Shown: positions 7,029 through 12,261 of the stretch, one piece after another
Layout of the letters: every line of letters begins with the position of its first letter
How positions within the stretch are numbered: the stretch's first letter is position 1
Assembly (NCBI RefSeq): GCF_030527935.1
Contig: NZ_JAUMZV010000053.1
Span: 1 to 12,261 of the forward strand
Source: Kingella sp. (in: b-proteobacteria)
GTDB lineage: Bacteria > Pseudomonadota > Gammaproteobacteria > Burkholderiales > Neisseriaceae
Length of the DNA stretch: 12,261 nucleotides
Reading direction: 5' to 3'
Notes under the pieces: generated by a model
Databases searched by the model: none
Seen by the model: the letters and a program-made list of their open reading frames with translations, nothing else
What the model was told of the DNA's origin: nothing
Program-made: the position numbers and the translations under genes

Positions 7029-7101
7029 ATGCAGCCTGAAAACGTATTTAGCGGTTGTTGTTGCTTCGCAGAAATTCGCTTCGCTCGTTTTCAGGCTGCC
7101 T
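7029..7101. repeat. Second inverted DUS pair
   Basis: GCAGCCTGAAAACG (7031-7044) and CGTTTTCAGGCTGC (7086-7099) are perfect 14-bp inverted arms about 41 bp apart. The left DUS has one mismatch (ATGCAGCCTGAA); the right is perfect (7090-7101). There is no U-tract on the plus strand, so a terminator role is less likely than for the pair at 6941. Confidence 0.6.
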
Positions 7102-7110
7102 CAGTAAACC

Positions 7111-7179
7111 GTAGAGTGGGAAACTTGTTTGCCCACCTTGGTTCATAACATTTGGTGGGCAACCAGTTGCCCACCCTAC
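7111..7179. repeat. GTAGGGTGGGC-type palindromic repeat
   Basis: The right half is a perfect 10-bp stem, GGTGGGCAAC-CA-GTTGCCCACC (7154-7175). The left half (7116-7136) is a decayed version of the same hairpin. The outer ends GTAGAGTGGG (7111-7120) and CCCACCCTAC (7170-7179) are inverted with one mismatch. It looks like two inverted copies of one palindromic unit. From memory, similar GTAGGGTGGGC elements are scattered through many proteobacterial genomes as non-coding repeats. Confidence 0.5.
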
Positions 7180-7189
7180 CATTTGACGT

Positions 7190-7201
7190 TTCAGGCTGCC
7201 T
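7190..7201 (-). repeat. DUS (TTCAGGCTGCCT)
   Basis: A perfect solitary copy in reverse orientation, 72 bp before the ABC ATPase start. Confidence 0.85.
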
Positions 7202-7273
7202 CTATTTGCTTTAAAATCGCGTCTTTACTCACTCTCATGCTGCCCCATCTCTTGTTTACAAGGAATCCCCCCA

Positions 7274-8209
7274 ATGCTTACCGCTCAAAATCTCAATTTC
7301 CATTACGACAGCCACCAAGTGCTGCACAACATCAACGTAGAGCTGCCCAATGGCAGCATCACAGGCTTAATCGGGCCCAACGGCGCGGGCAAATCCACGC
7401 TGATGCGCTGCATGGCGGGGCTGGAATGCCCCAGCAGCGGCGAAGTGCGGCTGGGCGGCAAGCCCATTTTGGCAAACCCGCGCGAGAGCTTCGCCCAGCT
7501 AGGCTATCTGCCTGACATCTTTGGCTTGCCCGAAGGCTTATCCGTTATCCAATGCTTAACCTATGCGTCAAAATCGCGCGGCGTATCCGATGGTGATTTG
7601 GCGCACGCGCTGGGCAGCACGGTGCAGCTTTTGGGGCTGTCGGACAAGCTGTATAGCCGCGTGAGCAATTTGTCGCGCGGGCAAAAGCAGCGCGTGGGCA
7701 TTGGACAAGTGATTATCCATCGCCCCAAATTTTTGCTGCTGGACGAGCCTGCCAGCGGGCTAGACCCCGAAGCGCGGCACGAACTGTCGCTTTTGCTGTT
7801 GCAACTGCAACGCGATGGCATGACGATTTTGGTGTCCAGCCATATTTTGTCGGAGCTGGACGAATATTGCAGCCATATGCTCATCATCAAACAGGGGCAG
7901 ATGCAGGCATTCCAAGCCCTGCACGATGAAAGGCAGCCTGAAACGCAAACCGTGCGCCTGCGTTTTGCCGATGGCGCAACGGCGGATTGGGCGGCGGCGG
8001 TGCGCGAATTGCCAGCGGTGCAATCGGTGAGCGTAAGCGCGGCGGGCGATGCGTTGCAAGTGGTGCTGCCTGCGGGCGATGCCGCGGGCGCGGCGTTGTT
8101 GCGCGAATTGGTGCAACGCCAGCTGCCCGTGTGCGCGCTGGAACAGGTGCGCACATCGTTGTTAGAAAGTTATCAAAACACGTTGAATATTCAAAGGGAT
8201 AAACTATGA
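7274..8209 (+). CDS. ABC transporter ATP-binding protein
   Basis: This 311-residue cytoplasmic ATPase would power the membrane protein coded next to it. Motifs in order: Walker A GPNGAGKST (34-42), signature LSRGQ (133-137), Walker B FLLLDEP (153-159), D-loop SGLD (161-164) and switch His190 in SSH. Every catalytic element is present. The first ~205 residues are the nucleotide-binding domain; the remaining ~105 form a C-terminal extension of the kind common in ABC-2 type ATPases. AAGGAA about 9 bases before the ATG supports the start. The stop overlaps the permease start (ATGA), so the two are translationally coupled. A perfect DUS at 7931-7942 is read in frame as Arg-Gln-Pro-Glu (220-223), at the start of the extension. 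Substrate and direction are unknown; export or membrane-protein processing would fit the ABC-2-like architecture. Confidence 0.95.
   Translation: MLTAQNLNFHYDSHQVLHNINVELPNGSITGLIGPNGAGKSTLMRCMAGLECPSSGEVRLGGKPILANPRESFAQLGYLPDIFGLPEGLSVIQCLTYASKSRGVSDGDLAHALGSTVQLLGLSDKLYSRVSNLSRGQKQRVGIGQVIIHRPKFLLLDEPASGLDPEARHELSLLLLQLQRDGMTILVSSHILSELDEYCSHMLIIKQGQMQAFQALHDERQPETQTVRLRFADGATADWAAAVRELPAVQSVSVSAAGDALQVVLPAGDAAGAALLRELVQRQLPVCALEQVRTSLLESYQNTLNIQRDKL
7931..7942 (+). repeat. DUS inside a coding sequence
   Basis: A perfect AGGCAGCCTGAA within the ABC ATPase gene, coding for RQPE at the junction between the nucleotide-binding domain and the C-terminal extension. It is the only perfect DUS inside a gene in this window. 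Confidence 0.85.
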
Positions 8210-9345
8210 ACACGCCAAACATCAAAACGCCCAAAATTTGGGTCAACGCCGAATTTCAACGCCTGCTGTGGCTCAATTTAAGCTGGGGCATGATAGCGGG
8301 CGTGGCGATTATTTACGCGCTGTTTGCCTTTGCCAAAGACGAATACCGCGCTTGGCACAACCATTTGGCAAGCATTGGCGGCATAGGCTTAATGCTTTCC
8401 GCCATTGCAGGCTTTGTGTTGGTGGAACGCAGCCTGAAAAACGATATTGCCGCCAACACCTTTGACCAACTGCGGATGTCGGCATTATCGCCGTGGCAAA
8501 TGGCGTATTCGCGCATTATCGCCGCGCCCACAGTGGCTTGGGCGGGGTTTGCCATCGGCTATCTGCTGCTGTGGTTGAGCTTTTTTTTGGATAACAGCCA
8601 ATTTAAAACGACTAGCGAAATCGTGTGTACGCTGCTGGTTGTGCCGTTTGGCGCGTGGATATTTGCCTGCGCGGTGGTCGCCAATGCTTTGCAATTTGGG
8701 CGCGGCAATCGGCAATATTCGGGCGCGGTAATTCAGCTAATTTTGGCGTTTGTGGCGTGGGCGATTTTTACGTCAGACTATGCCGACATGACGCGTGCCG
8801 CTTTTCCGTATGACAATGTCGCCATGAAAGAAACCAATCCGTCTTATTTGGTGAACGATTTGGGCACGCCGTTTATGCTGCTGATTTCATTCATTATCAC
8901 GGCTGCGCTCGCCAGCGTAGCGATGCGTGCGATTATGGCGTGGAAACTGCATTTGCAATCACCGCGTTTTACCCTGCTGATTTTGGCGATGGTGTCGCCC
9001 GTCGTATATTTTTGGGCGATTGCGGATAAGAATGTGCTGCTGTTTTTGCTGTCGCAACATTACGCGCTGCTGGGCTTTATCTCGCTGATAACGCAAGACA
9101 ACCGCCATTTTGGCAAATGGAAAAGCTGGCGCGAGTTGCCCGTGTGGCCAGCGGCATTTGCGCTGGCGGTTGCAACCGCGCTGCTGCTGGGTGGCATTGT
9201 GCTGCTTGTGCCGTTTATCCAAATTTTGCTGCTGGCCGCGCTGGTGTTGCTGTGCACCAACCTGCTAACGCTGCGCTACAACGCGATTACGCTGGCGTTG
9301 TCGGTGTTTCTGTTGCTGCGCGGGCTGTGGTCAATGTTGTTGTAA
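8206..9345 (+). CDS. ABC transporter permease, ABC-2-like, unknown substrate
   Basis: The 379-residue inner-membrane protein has about ten or eleven hydrophobic segments, at roughly 22-42, 56-74, 105-127, 138-161, 174-189, 221-243, 254-272, 276-295, 312-337, 338-355 and 359-378. A cytoplasmic stretch TFDQLRMSALSPWQMAYSRI (85-104) lies between the second and third segments. It resembles the DQLRxTPLSPWE coupling region of ABC-2 permeases and probably contacts the ATPase. The ATG overlaps the upstream stop (ATGA), which marks a two-gene operon. A one-mismatch DUS at 8427-8438 is read in frame. No extracytoplasmic binding protein is coded nearby, which argues against a classical importer. The protein is not recognised as a named family. 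Confidence 0.85.
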   Translation: MNTPNIKTPKIWVNAEFQRLLWLNLSWGMIAGVAIIYALFAFAKDEYRAWHNHLASIGGIGLMLSAIAGFVLVERSLKNDIAANTFDQLRMSALSPWQMAYSRIIAAPTVAWAGFAIGYLLLWLSFFLDNSQFKTTSEIVCTLLVVPFGAWIFACAVVANALQFGRGNRQYSGAVIQLILAFVAWAIFTSDYADMTRAAFPYDNVAMKETNPSYLVNDLGTPFMLLISFIITAALASVAMRAIMAWKLHLQSPRFTLLILAMVSPVVYFWAIADKNVLLFLLSQHYALLGFISLITQDNRHFGKWKSWRELPVWPAAFALAVATALLLGGIVLLVPFIQILLLAALVLLCTNLLTLRYNAITLALSVFLLLRGLWSMLL

Positions 9346-9351
9346 ATATGA

Positions 9352-9395
9352 AGGCAGCCTGAAAAGGGGTATTACGCTGTTTTCAGGCTGCCTTT
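9352..9395 (+). terminator. DUS-pair terminator of the ABC operon (hairpin module 1)
   Basis: DUS at 9352-9363 (forward) and 9382-9393 (reverse) give a perfect 14-bp stem (9352-9365 with 9380-9393) and a 14-base loop, only 6 bp after the permease stop. The U-tract is short (TTTG). Loop and right arm are nearly identical to the second module at 9471-9513. Confidence 0.7.
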
Positions 9396-9408
9396 GCTAT
9401 CCATTAAA

Positions 9409-9420
9409 AGGCAGCCTGAA
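9409..9420 (+). repeat. DUS (AGGCAGCCTGAA)
   Basis: A perfect forward copy between the two duplicated hairpin modules. It can also pair with the reverse copy at 9382-9393. A small GGCAAC-GGCTC-GTTGCC hairpin follows at 9435-9451. Confidence 0.85.
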
Positions 9421-9470
9421 AGTGGGCTTGGGGCGGCAACGGCTCGTTGCCAAATAGTTGTTAGATAAAA

Positions 9471-9513
9471 TTGGCAGCCTGAAAATAAGCATTACGCTGT
9501 TTTCAGGCTGCCT
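9471..9513 (-). terminator. DUS-pair terminator of the small minus-strand gene (hairpin module 2)
   Basis: TGGCAGCCTGAA (9472-9483, one mismatch) and TTCAGGCTGCCT (9502-9513) form a perfect 13-bp stem (9473-9485 with 9500-9512). On the minus strand the hairpin begins immediately after the stop codon at 9515 and is followed by AATTTTAT, a fair U-tract. Confidence 0.65.
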
Positions 9514-9514
9514 A

Positions 9515-9802
9515 TTACGCATTATCCGTTTTGGCGCACGCCATCAAGATAATGAAAATGGGGCAAATACGCGCTGGCAAATTTTGGATAAACCGCGCTT
9601 GGCTGTGATGCGTCTGCGTGGGCTGCCAGTAGCCTTGTTCCATCGCACAATCATATATCGGCTGGTTCAACGGATAGGCGGTAAGCACGCCGCTTAATCG
9701 TTTCTGCGCAATCCACGCTTCGGCAGCCTTTTGCGTGGTAAAGCAGCCTGAAACCACGTTCTGCCCATCGCCTTGAAAAACCCAAACGCTTGTTGGTTCC
9801 AT
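9515..9802 (-). CDS. Small protein with a domain of unknown function (DUF7710-like)
   Basis: This 95-residue protein has no signal peptide. Residues 4-60 (VWVFQGDGQNVVSGCF, a helix around KAAEAWIAQKRLSGVLTAYPLNQPIYDCAMEQGYW) follow a pattern I recall from small bacterial proteins of unknown function: a VWVF strand, a helical segment ending in KLSGVLT-YP, and a YDWAxxxGxF ending. I believe this is the family catalogued as DUF7710, but the number is from memory. The 34-residue tail after GYWQP (62-95) does not look like part of that domain and may be read-through extension. The start is supported by AAGGAAA 7 bases before the ATG. The gene follows murI on the same strand, with a hairpin between. 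An imperfect DUS (9741-9752) codes for residues around SGCFT. Confidence 0.75.
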   Translation of the reverse strand: MEPTSVWVFQGDGQNVVSGCFTTQKAAEAWIAQKRLSGVLTAYPLNQPIYDCAMEQGYWQPTQTHHSQARFIQNLPARICPIFIILMACAKTDNA

Positions 9803-9832
9803 TATCTTGTTTCCTTATTTGGACGTATTCAA

Positions 9833-9872
9833 AGGCAGCCTGAAAACAAAAAAAACCATTTTCAGGCTGCCT
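9833..9872 (-). terminator. DUS-pair terminator of murI
   Basis: Perfect DUS at 9833-9844 and 9861-9872 in opposite orientation make a perfect 14-bp stem (9833-9846 with 9859-9872) around a 12-base A-rich loop. It lies 14 bp beyond the murI stop on the minus strand. The U-tract after it is only TTT, so some read-through into the small gene is possible. Confidence 0.65.
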
Positions 9873-9886
9873 TTTACACCTCCGCC

Positions 9887-10693
9887 CTACCCCAGCCGTA
9901 GCATCTCAATCTGTTCCAAGCTGCGCCCCAAAAACCGCTCGCCGATTGTTTGAAAACGCAGCGGAATATCCGACACATAAAAGCGATAATCGGGCGCGGC
10001 GGTTTGCGTGTTCAACAAATTGGCCGCGGCAAGGGCTTGCGCGGTGGCTTCGGCGGTGGTGGTGGAGCTGTCAACCAGCTCAATCTGCGGGGCTTCTTGC
10101 TGAATAAGCGGCTTCAACAGCGGAAAATGCGTACAGCCCAAAATCAGCGTGTCAATTTTGTCCGCCAGCAACGGGCGCAGGTATTCGCGCACGGTCAGCC
10201 GCGTTACTTCGTGTTCCAGCCAGCCTTCTTCCACCAGCGGCACCAGCAAGGGCGCGGCTTGCGACAGAATGCGCGTGTCGGCGTTGCGTGCGCTGATGGC
10301 GCGGGCGTAGGCATTGCTGTTTACCGTGGTGCTGGTGGCGATTACGCCAATATTGCCGTTGCGCGTGGTCGCCAGCGCGGCTTGTGCGCCCGCTTCAATC
10401 ACGCTTAACACGGGCATTTTGCCTGCCATCTGCTGCACGCGCTGATGCGCCACCGCCGCAATCGTGTTACACGCAATCACCAAGGCCTTCACTTGGTTTT
10501 GCAACAAAAAATCAACAATTTGCGTGGTAAAGGTTTCAATGGTGGAGCGCGATTTCACGCCGTAGGGCACGCGCGCCGTGTCGCCAAAATAAACAATATT
10601 TTCGTTGGGCAGGCGTTCCATCAGGGCGCGGACGACGGTTAAACCGCCCACGCCCGAATCAAACACGCCAATGGGGCTTTGATTGCGGTTCAT
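9887..10693 (-). CDS. murI: Glutamate racemase MurI
   Basis: This cytoplasmic cofactor-independent enzyme converts L-glutamate to D-glutamate for peptidoglycan precursors. At 268 residues it has the usual family length. The start reads PIGVFDSGVGGLTV, with the catalytic-site Asp12 and Ser13. VYFGDTARVPYG is at 34-45. The two catalytic cysteines are Cys75 in ACNT and Cys187 in GCTHFPLL. The conserved Glu after VPLVEEGW (151-158) is present, and HEVT follows. No lesion is seen. The ATG at 10693 fits the family N-terminus; the ribosome site before it is weak (GGATTTTGAG). It is transcribed divergently from accA and ends in a DUS hairpin before the small gene. Confidence 0.97.
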   Translation of the reverse strand: MNRNQSPIGVFDSGVGGLTVVRALMERLPNENIVYFGDTARVPYGVKSRSTIETFTTQIVDFLLQNQVKALVIACNTIAAVAHQRVQQMAGKMPVLSVIEAGAQAALATTRNGNIGVIATSTTVNSNAYARAISARNADTRILSQAAPLLVPLVEEGWLEHEVTRLTVREYLRPLLADKIDTLILGCTHFPLLKPLIQQEAPQIELVDSSTTTAEATAQALAAANLLNTQTAAPDYRFYVSDIPLRFQTIGERFLGRSLEQIEMLRLG

Positions 10694-10714
10694 CTGTTGT
10701 ACTCAAAATCCATT

Positions 10715-10758
10715 TTCAGGCTGCTGCAAGCGTAGAAAAACCAGCAAGGCAGCCTGAA
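10715..10758. repeat. Inverted DUS pair upstream of murI, one arm degraded
   Basis: TTCAGGCTGCTG (10715-10726, two mismatches) faces the perfect DUS AGGCAGCCTGAA at 10747-10758. It lies in the divergent murI-accA region, so a terminator role is unlikely. Confidence 0.65.
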
Positions 10759-10792
10759 AAAACAAAAACGCGCATTTTACCCGCAAAGCCGT

Positions 10793-10809
10793 TTTCAGGC
10801 AGCCTGAAA
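10793..10809. repeat. DUS embedded in a perfect palindrome
   Basis: TTTCAGGC-A-GCCTGAAA is a perfect 8-bp palindrome about a single A. It contains the full forward DUS at 10797-10808 and, on the other strand, an 11-of-12 match. TAGGGGCTGTTGACATTC follows, but TTGACA at 10821-10826 has no matching -10 at 17 bp. Confidence 0.7.
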
Positions 10810-10975
10810 GCTAGGGGCTGTTGACATTCAAAACGCCCACAAACCCGTGCAAAAACCAAACCGATAGCGTATCATTCAGCCATTTTTGCCGCCCATCGCC
10901 CGTCATCATGCCTAACCCATTGATTAACCAGCGATAGAGCAAAAACCCCACCCCCCATTTTTGCGAGACGAGACC

Positions 10976-11941
10976 ATGAAACCCATCTATCTAGATTTTG
11001 AACAACCCATCGCCGAGCTGAACAACAAAATTGAAGAATTGCGCCTAGTGCAAGGCGATTCTGCCGTGGATATTTCCGATGAAATCAAACGCTTGCAGAA
11101 AAAAGCCGCCGATTTAACCAAATCCATCTTCGCCAAGCTCACCCCCGCGCAAATCTCGCAAATCTCACGCCATCCGCAACGCCCCTACACCCAAGACTAC
11201 ATCAACGCGCTGTGCACCGATTTTCAAGAGCTGCACGGCGACCGCCATTATGCCGACGACCACGCCATCATCGGCGGCGTTGCCCGCTTTAATGGGCACA
11301 GCGTGGTGGTAATTGGGCATCAAAAAGGGCGCGACACCAAGGAAAAACTGCACCGCAACTTTGGCATGCCCCGCCCCGAAGGCTACCGCAAAGCCTTGCG
11401 CCTGATGCACCTTGCCGAAAAATTCCGCATGCCCGTGCTCACCTTTGTGGACACCCCCGGCGCCTACCCTGGTATCGGCGCGGAAGAGCGCAACCAATCC
11501 GAAGCCATCGGCAAAAATCTCTACGAATTAACCAAATTGCACACGCCCGTTATCTGCACCATCATCGGCGAAGGCGGCTCGGGCGGCGCGTTGGCGATTG
11601 CCGTGGGCGATTACATCAACATGCTGCAATATTCCACCTATTCCGTGATTTCGCCCGAAGGCTGCGCGTCTATTTTGTGGAAAACCGCCGAAAAAGCCCC
11701 CGAAGCCGCCGCCGCGCTGGGCATCACCGCCGACCGTCTGCACAAACTGGGCTTGGTGGACAACGTGATTAAAGAGCCATTGGGCGGCGCACACCGCGAT
11801 TATGCCGAGCTGATGAAATCCGTAAAAACCACGCTGGAACAACAAATTACCCAAACGCAAGGGATGCGACTGGACGATTTACTCTCGCGCCGTTTTGACC
11901 GCATTATGAACTACGGTCAGTTTGTTGATAAAAACAAGTAA
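10976..11941 (+). CDS. accA: Acetyl-CoA carboxylase carboxyltransferase subunit alpha AccA
   Basis: AccA forms the carboxyltransferase with AccD and moves the carboxyl group from biotin to acetyl-CoA, giving malonyl-CoA for fatty-acid synthesis. It has 321 residues (E. coli 319). The helical N-terminus (LDFEQPIAELNNKIEEL) leads to FQELHGDR (83-90), GHQKGRDTKEK (114-124), FGMPRPEGYRKA (129-140), VDTPGAYPG (158-166), the oxyanion-type GEGGSGGALA (198-207) and VISPEGCASILW (224-235), all hallmarks of the family. ATG 10976 is preferred over an in-frame TTG at 10961, because the family begins at MKPIYLDFEQ. GAGACGAG upstream can serve as a ribosome site. A weak promoter candidate is GTGCAA-17-TATCAT (10847-10875). 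accA genes usually stand apart from accD, and that holds within this window. Its terminator appears interrupted (see 11964-12125). Confidence 0.97.
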   Translation: MKPIYLDFEQPIAELNNKIEELRLVQGDSAVDISDEIKRLQKKAADLTKSIFAKLTPAQISQISRHPQRPYTQDYINALCTDFQELHGDRHYADDHAIIGGVARFNGHSVVVIGHQKGRDTKEKLHRNFGMPRPEGYRKALRLMHLAEKFRMPVLTFVDTPGAYPGIGAEERNQSEAIGKNLYELTKLHTPVICTIIGEGGSGGALAIAVGDYINMLQYSTYSVISPEGCASILWKTAEKAPEAAAALGITADRLHKLGLVDNVIKEPLGGAHRDYAELMKSVKTTLEQQITQTQGMRLDDLLSRRFDRIMNYGQFVDKNK

Positions 11942-11953
11942 TCACTTAACCAA

Positions 11954-12156
11954 AGGCAGTCTAAGAACCTGTATTCATTATTTGCATAGGCATCTTTTAT
12001 GCCCTAAAAACGCGGCTACTGCGTTAAAAATGCTCGCAAGGTGTTCAACCTTGCTGTGCTTTTTGCCTTGTATCCGCGCTTTTATGTCATCAAATCTGCC
12101 TATGCAAATAATGAATACAGGTTCTGAAACCCGTTTTCCACGTTTTCAGGCTGCCT
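11954..12156 (+). terminator. Interrupted DUS terminator of accA
   Basis: AGGCAGTCT (11954-11962) lies 12 bp after the accA stop and GAAACCCG resumes at 12126. Joined, they read AGGCAGTCTGAAACCCG, a one-mismatch DUS arm. It would pair with CGTTTTCAGGCTGCCT at 12141-12156, which contains a perfect reverse DUS (12145-12156), across a short loop. The 163 bp now between the two parts is the palindromic element. The reconstruction is an inference, but the join restores exactly the pattern seen after the other genes. Confidence 0.55.
11964..12125. mobile_element. 162-bp palindromic element with perfect 29-bp ends, candidate MITE
   Basis: The first 29 bases (11964-11992, starting AGAACCTGTATTCATT) are the exact inverted complement of the last 29 (12097-12125, ending AATGAATACAGGTTCT). 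Similarity between the halves continues inward with mismatches, and the centre (12036-12054) is another perfect hairpin, GCAAGGT-GTTCA-ACCTTGC. The entire element is therefore an imperfect snap-back palindrome centred at about 12045. No transposase is coded. This is the form of a miniature inverted-repeat element moved in trans. TCT occurs at both edges (11960-11962 and 12123-12125), but the second copy is also part of the inverted repeat, so target duplication and exact ends are uncertain. The family is not recognised. Confidence 0.7.
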
Positions 12157-12261
12157 TGATGTTTGTCTTAATTGATAACGACTGTTTAGTTTCCCGCCCA
12201 GCATATGGTGTAGAAATCCCTAGCGTTGTTTACAGTATTTCAAGGACAATACCGTAAATGA
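12157..12261 (+). other. Leader of a possible next gene, cut by the window end
   Basis: No complete gene lies in these last 105 bp. AAGGA at 12242-12246 stands 11 bases before an ATG at 12258-12260, a plausible but slightly long ribosome-site spacing, so a plus-strand gene may start there and continue outside the window. No reliable promoter was found. Confidence 0.25.

Larger units (their letters stand above)
6917..7273. other. Intergenic region between pntB and the ABC genes
   Basis: This 357-bp stretch holds the pntB terminator, a second inverted DUS pair (7029-7101), a GTAGGGTGGGC-type repeat (7111-7179) and one more reverse DUS (7190-7201). The remaining 70 bp lead to the ribosome site of the ABC ATPase gene. 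A short open frame from 7129 runs across the repeat and then out of frame into the ATPase gene; it is not credible. Confidence 0.7.

Noticed and set aside
10821..10849. TTGACA as the -35 of an accA promoter
   Set aside because: The hexamer is perfect, but 17 bases later the sequence is CCCGTG, with no acceptable -10 at 16-18 bp spacing.
10961..10975. TTG start of accA five codons upstream
   Set aside because: The ATG at 10976 matches the known AccA start, and the extra residues are not conserved in the family as I know it.
11922..12257. 111-codon frame after accA
   Set aside because: It starts inside accA and runs through both arms of the palindromic element and the DUS; not a protein gene.

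Overview
The window reads as chromosomal DNA of a Neisseriaceae bacterium, most likely a Kingella species outside the K. kingae group. The main evidence is about 20 perfect copies of the 12-mer AGGCAGCCTGAA (or its complement TTCAGGCTGCCT), plus many one-mismatch copies. From memory this is the 'AG-kingDUS' dialect of the neisserial DNA uptake sequence (DUS). Two dRS3/NIME-like palindromes (ATTCCCGC-N4-GCGGGAAT) and the housekeeping proteins agree with this. No plasmid, phage, rRNA, tRNA or CRISPR signature was seen.

Layout: (1) 278-2989, minus strand: a TonB-dependent outer-membrane receptor of unknown substrate, with a good sigma70 promoter overlapped by a long inverted repeat. (2) 3542-6916, plus strand: pntA and pntB, the two subunits of the proton-translocating NAD(P) transhydrogenase, separated by an unusual 447-bp gap full of repeats. 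(3) 7274-9345, plus strand: an ABC ATPase and its multi-spanning permease, coupled by a 4-base ATGA overlap. (4) 9515-9802, minus strand: a 95-residue small protein that resembles a domain of unknown function. (5) 9887-10693, minus strand: murI, glutamate racemase. (6) 10976-11941, plus strand: accA, the carboxyltransferase alpha subunit of acetyl-CoA carboxylase. (7) 11964-12125: a 162-bp palindromic element with perfect 29-bp ends, a candidate MITE, which appears to have split the DUS-type terminator of accA.

The genes are mostly core metabolism: NADPH supply (PntAB), malonyl-CoA for fatty-acid synthesis (AccA), D-glutamate for peptidoglycan (MurI), and nutrient import or efflux (TonB receptor, ABC pair). 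They do not form one pathway. Most transcription units end in inverted pairs of DUS that can fold into terminator-like hairpins. No new multigene defence or mobile system was found. The most unusual signals are in the intergenic repeats: the candidate MITE in the accA terminator, a duplicated 43-bp hairpin module after the ABC pair, the repeat-filled pntA-pntB gap, and the inverted repeat at the receptor promoter.
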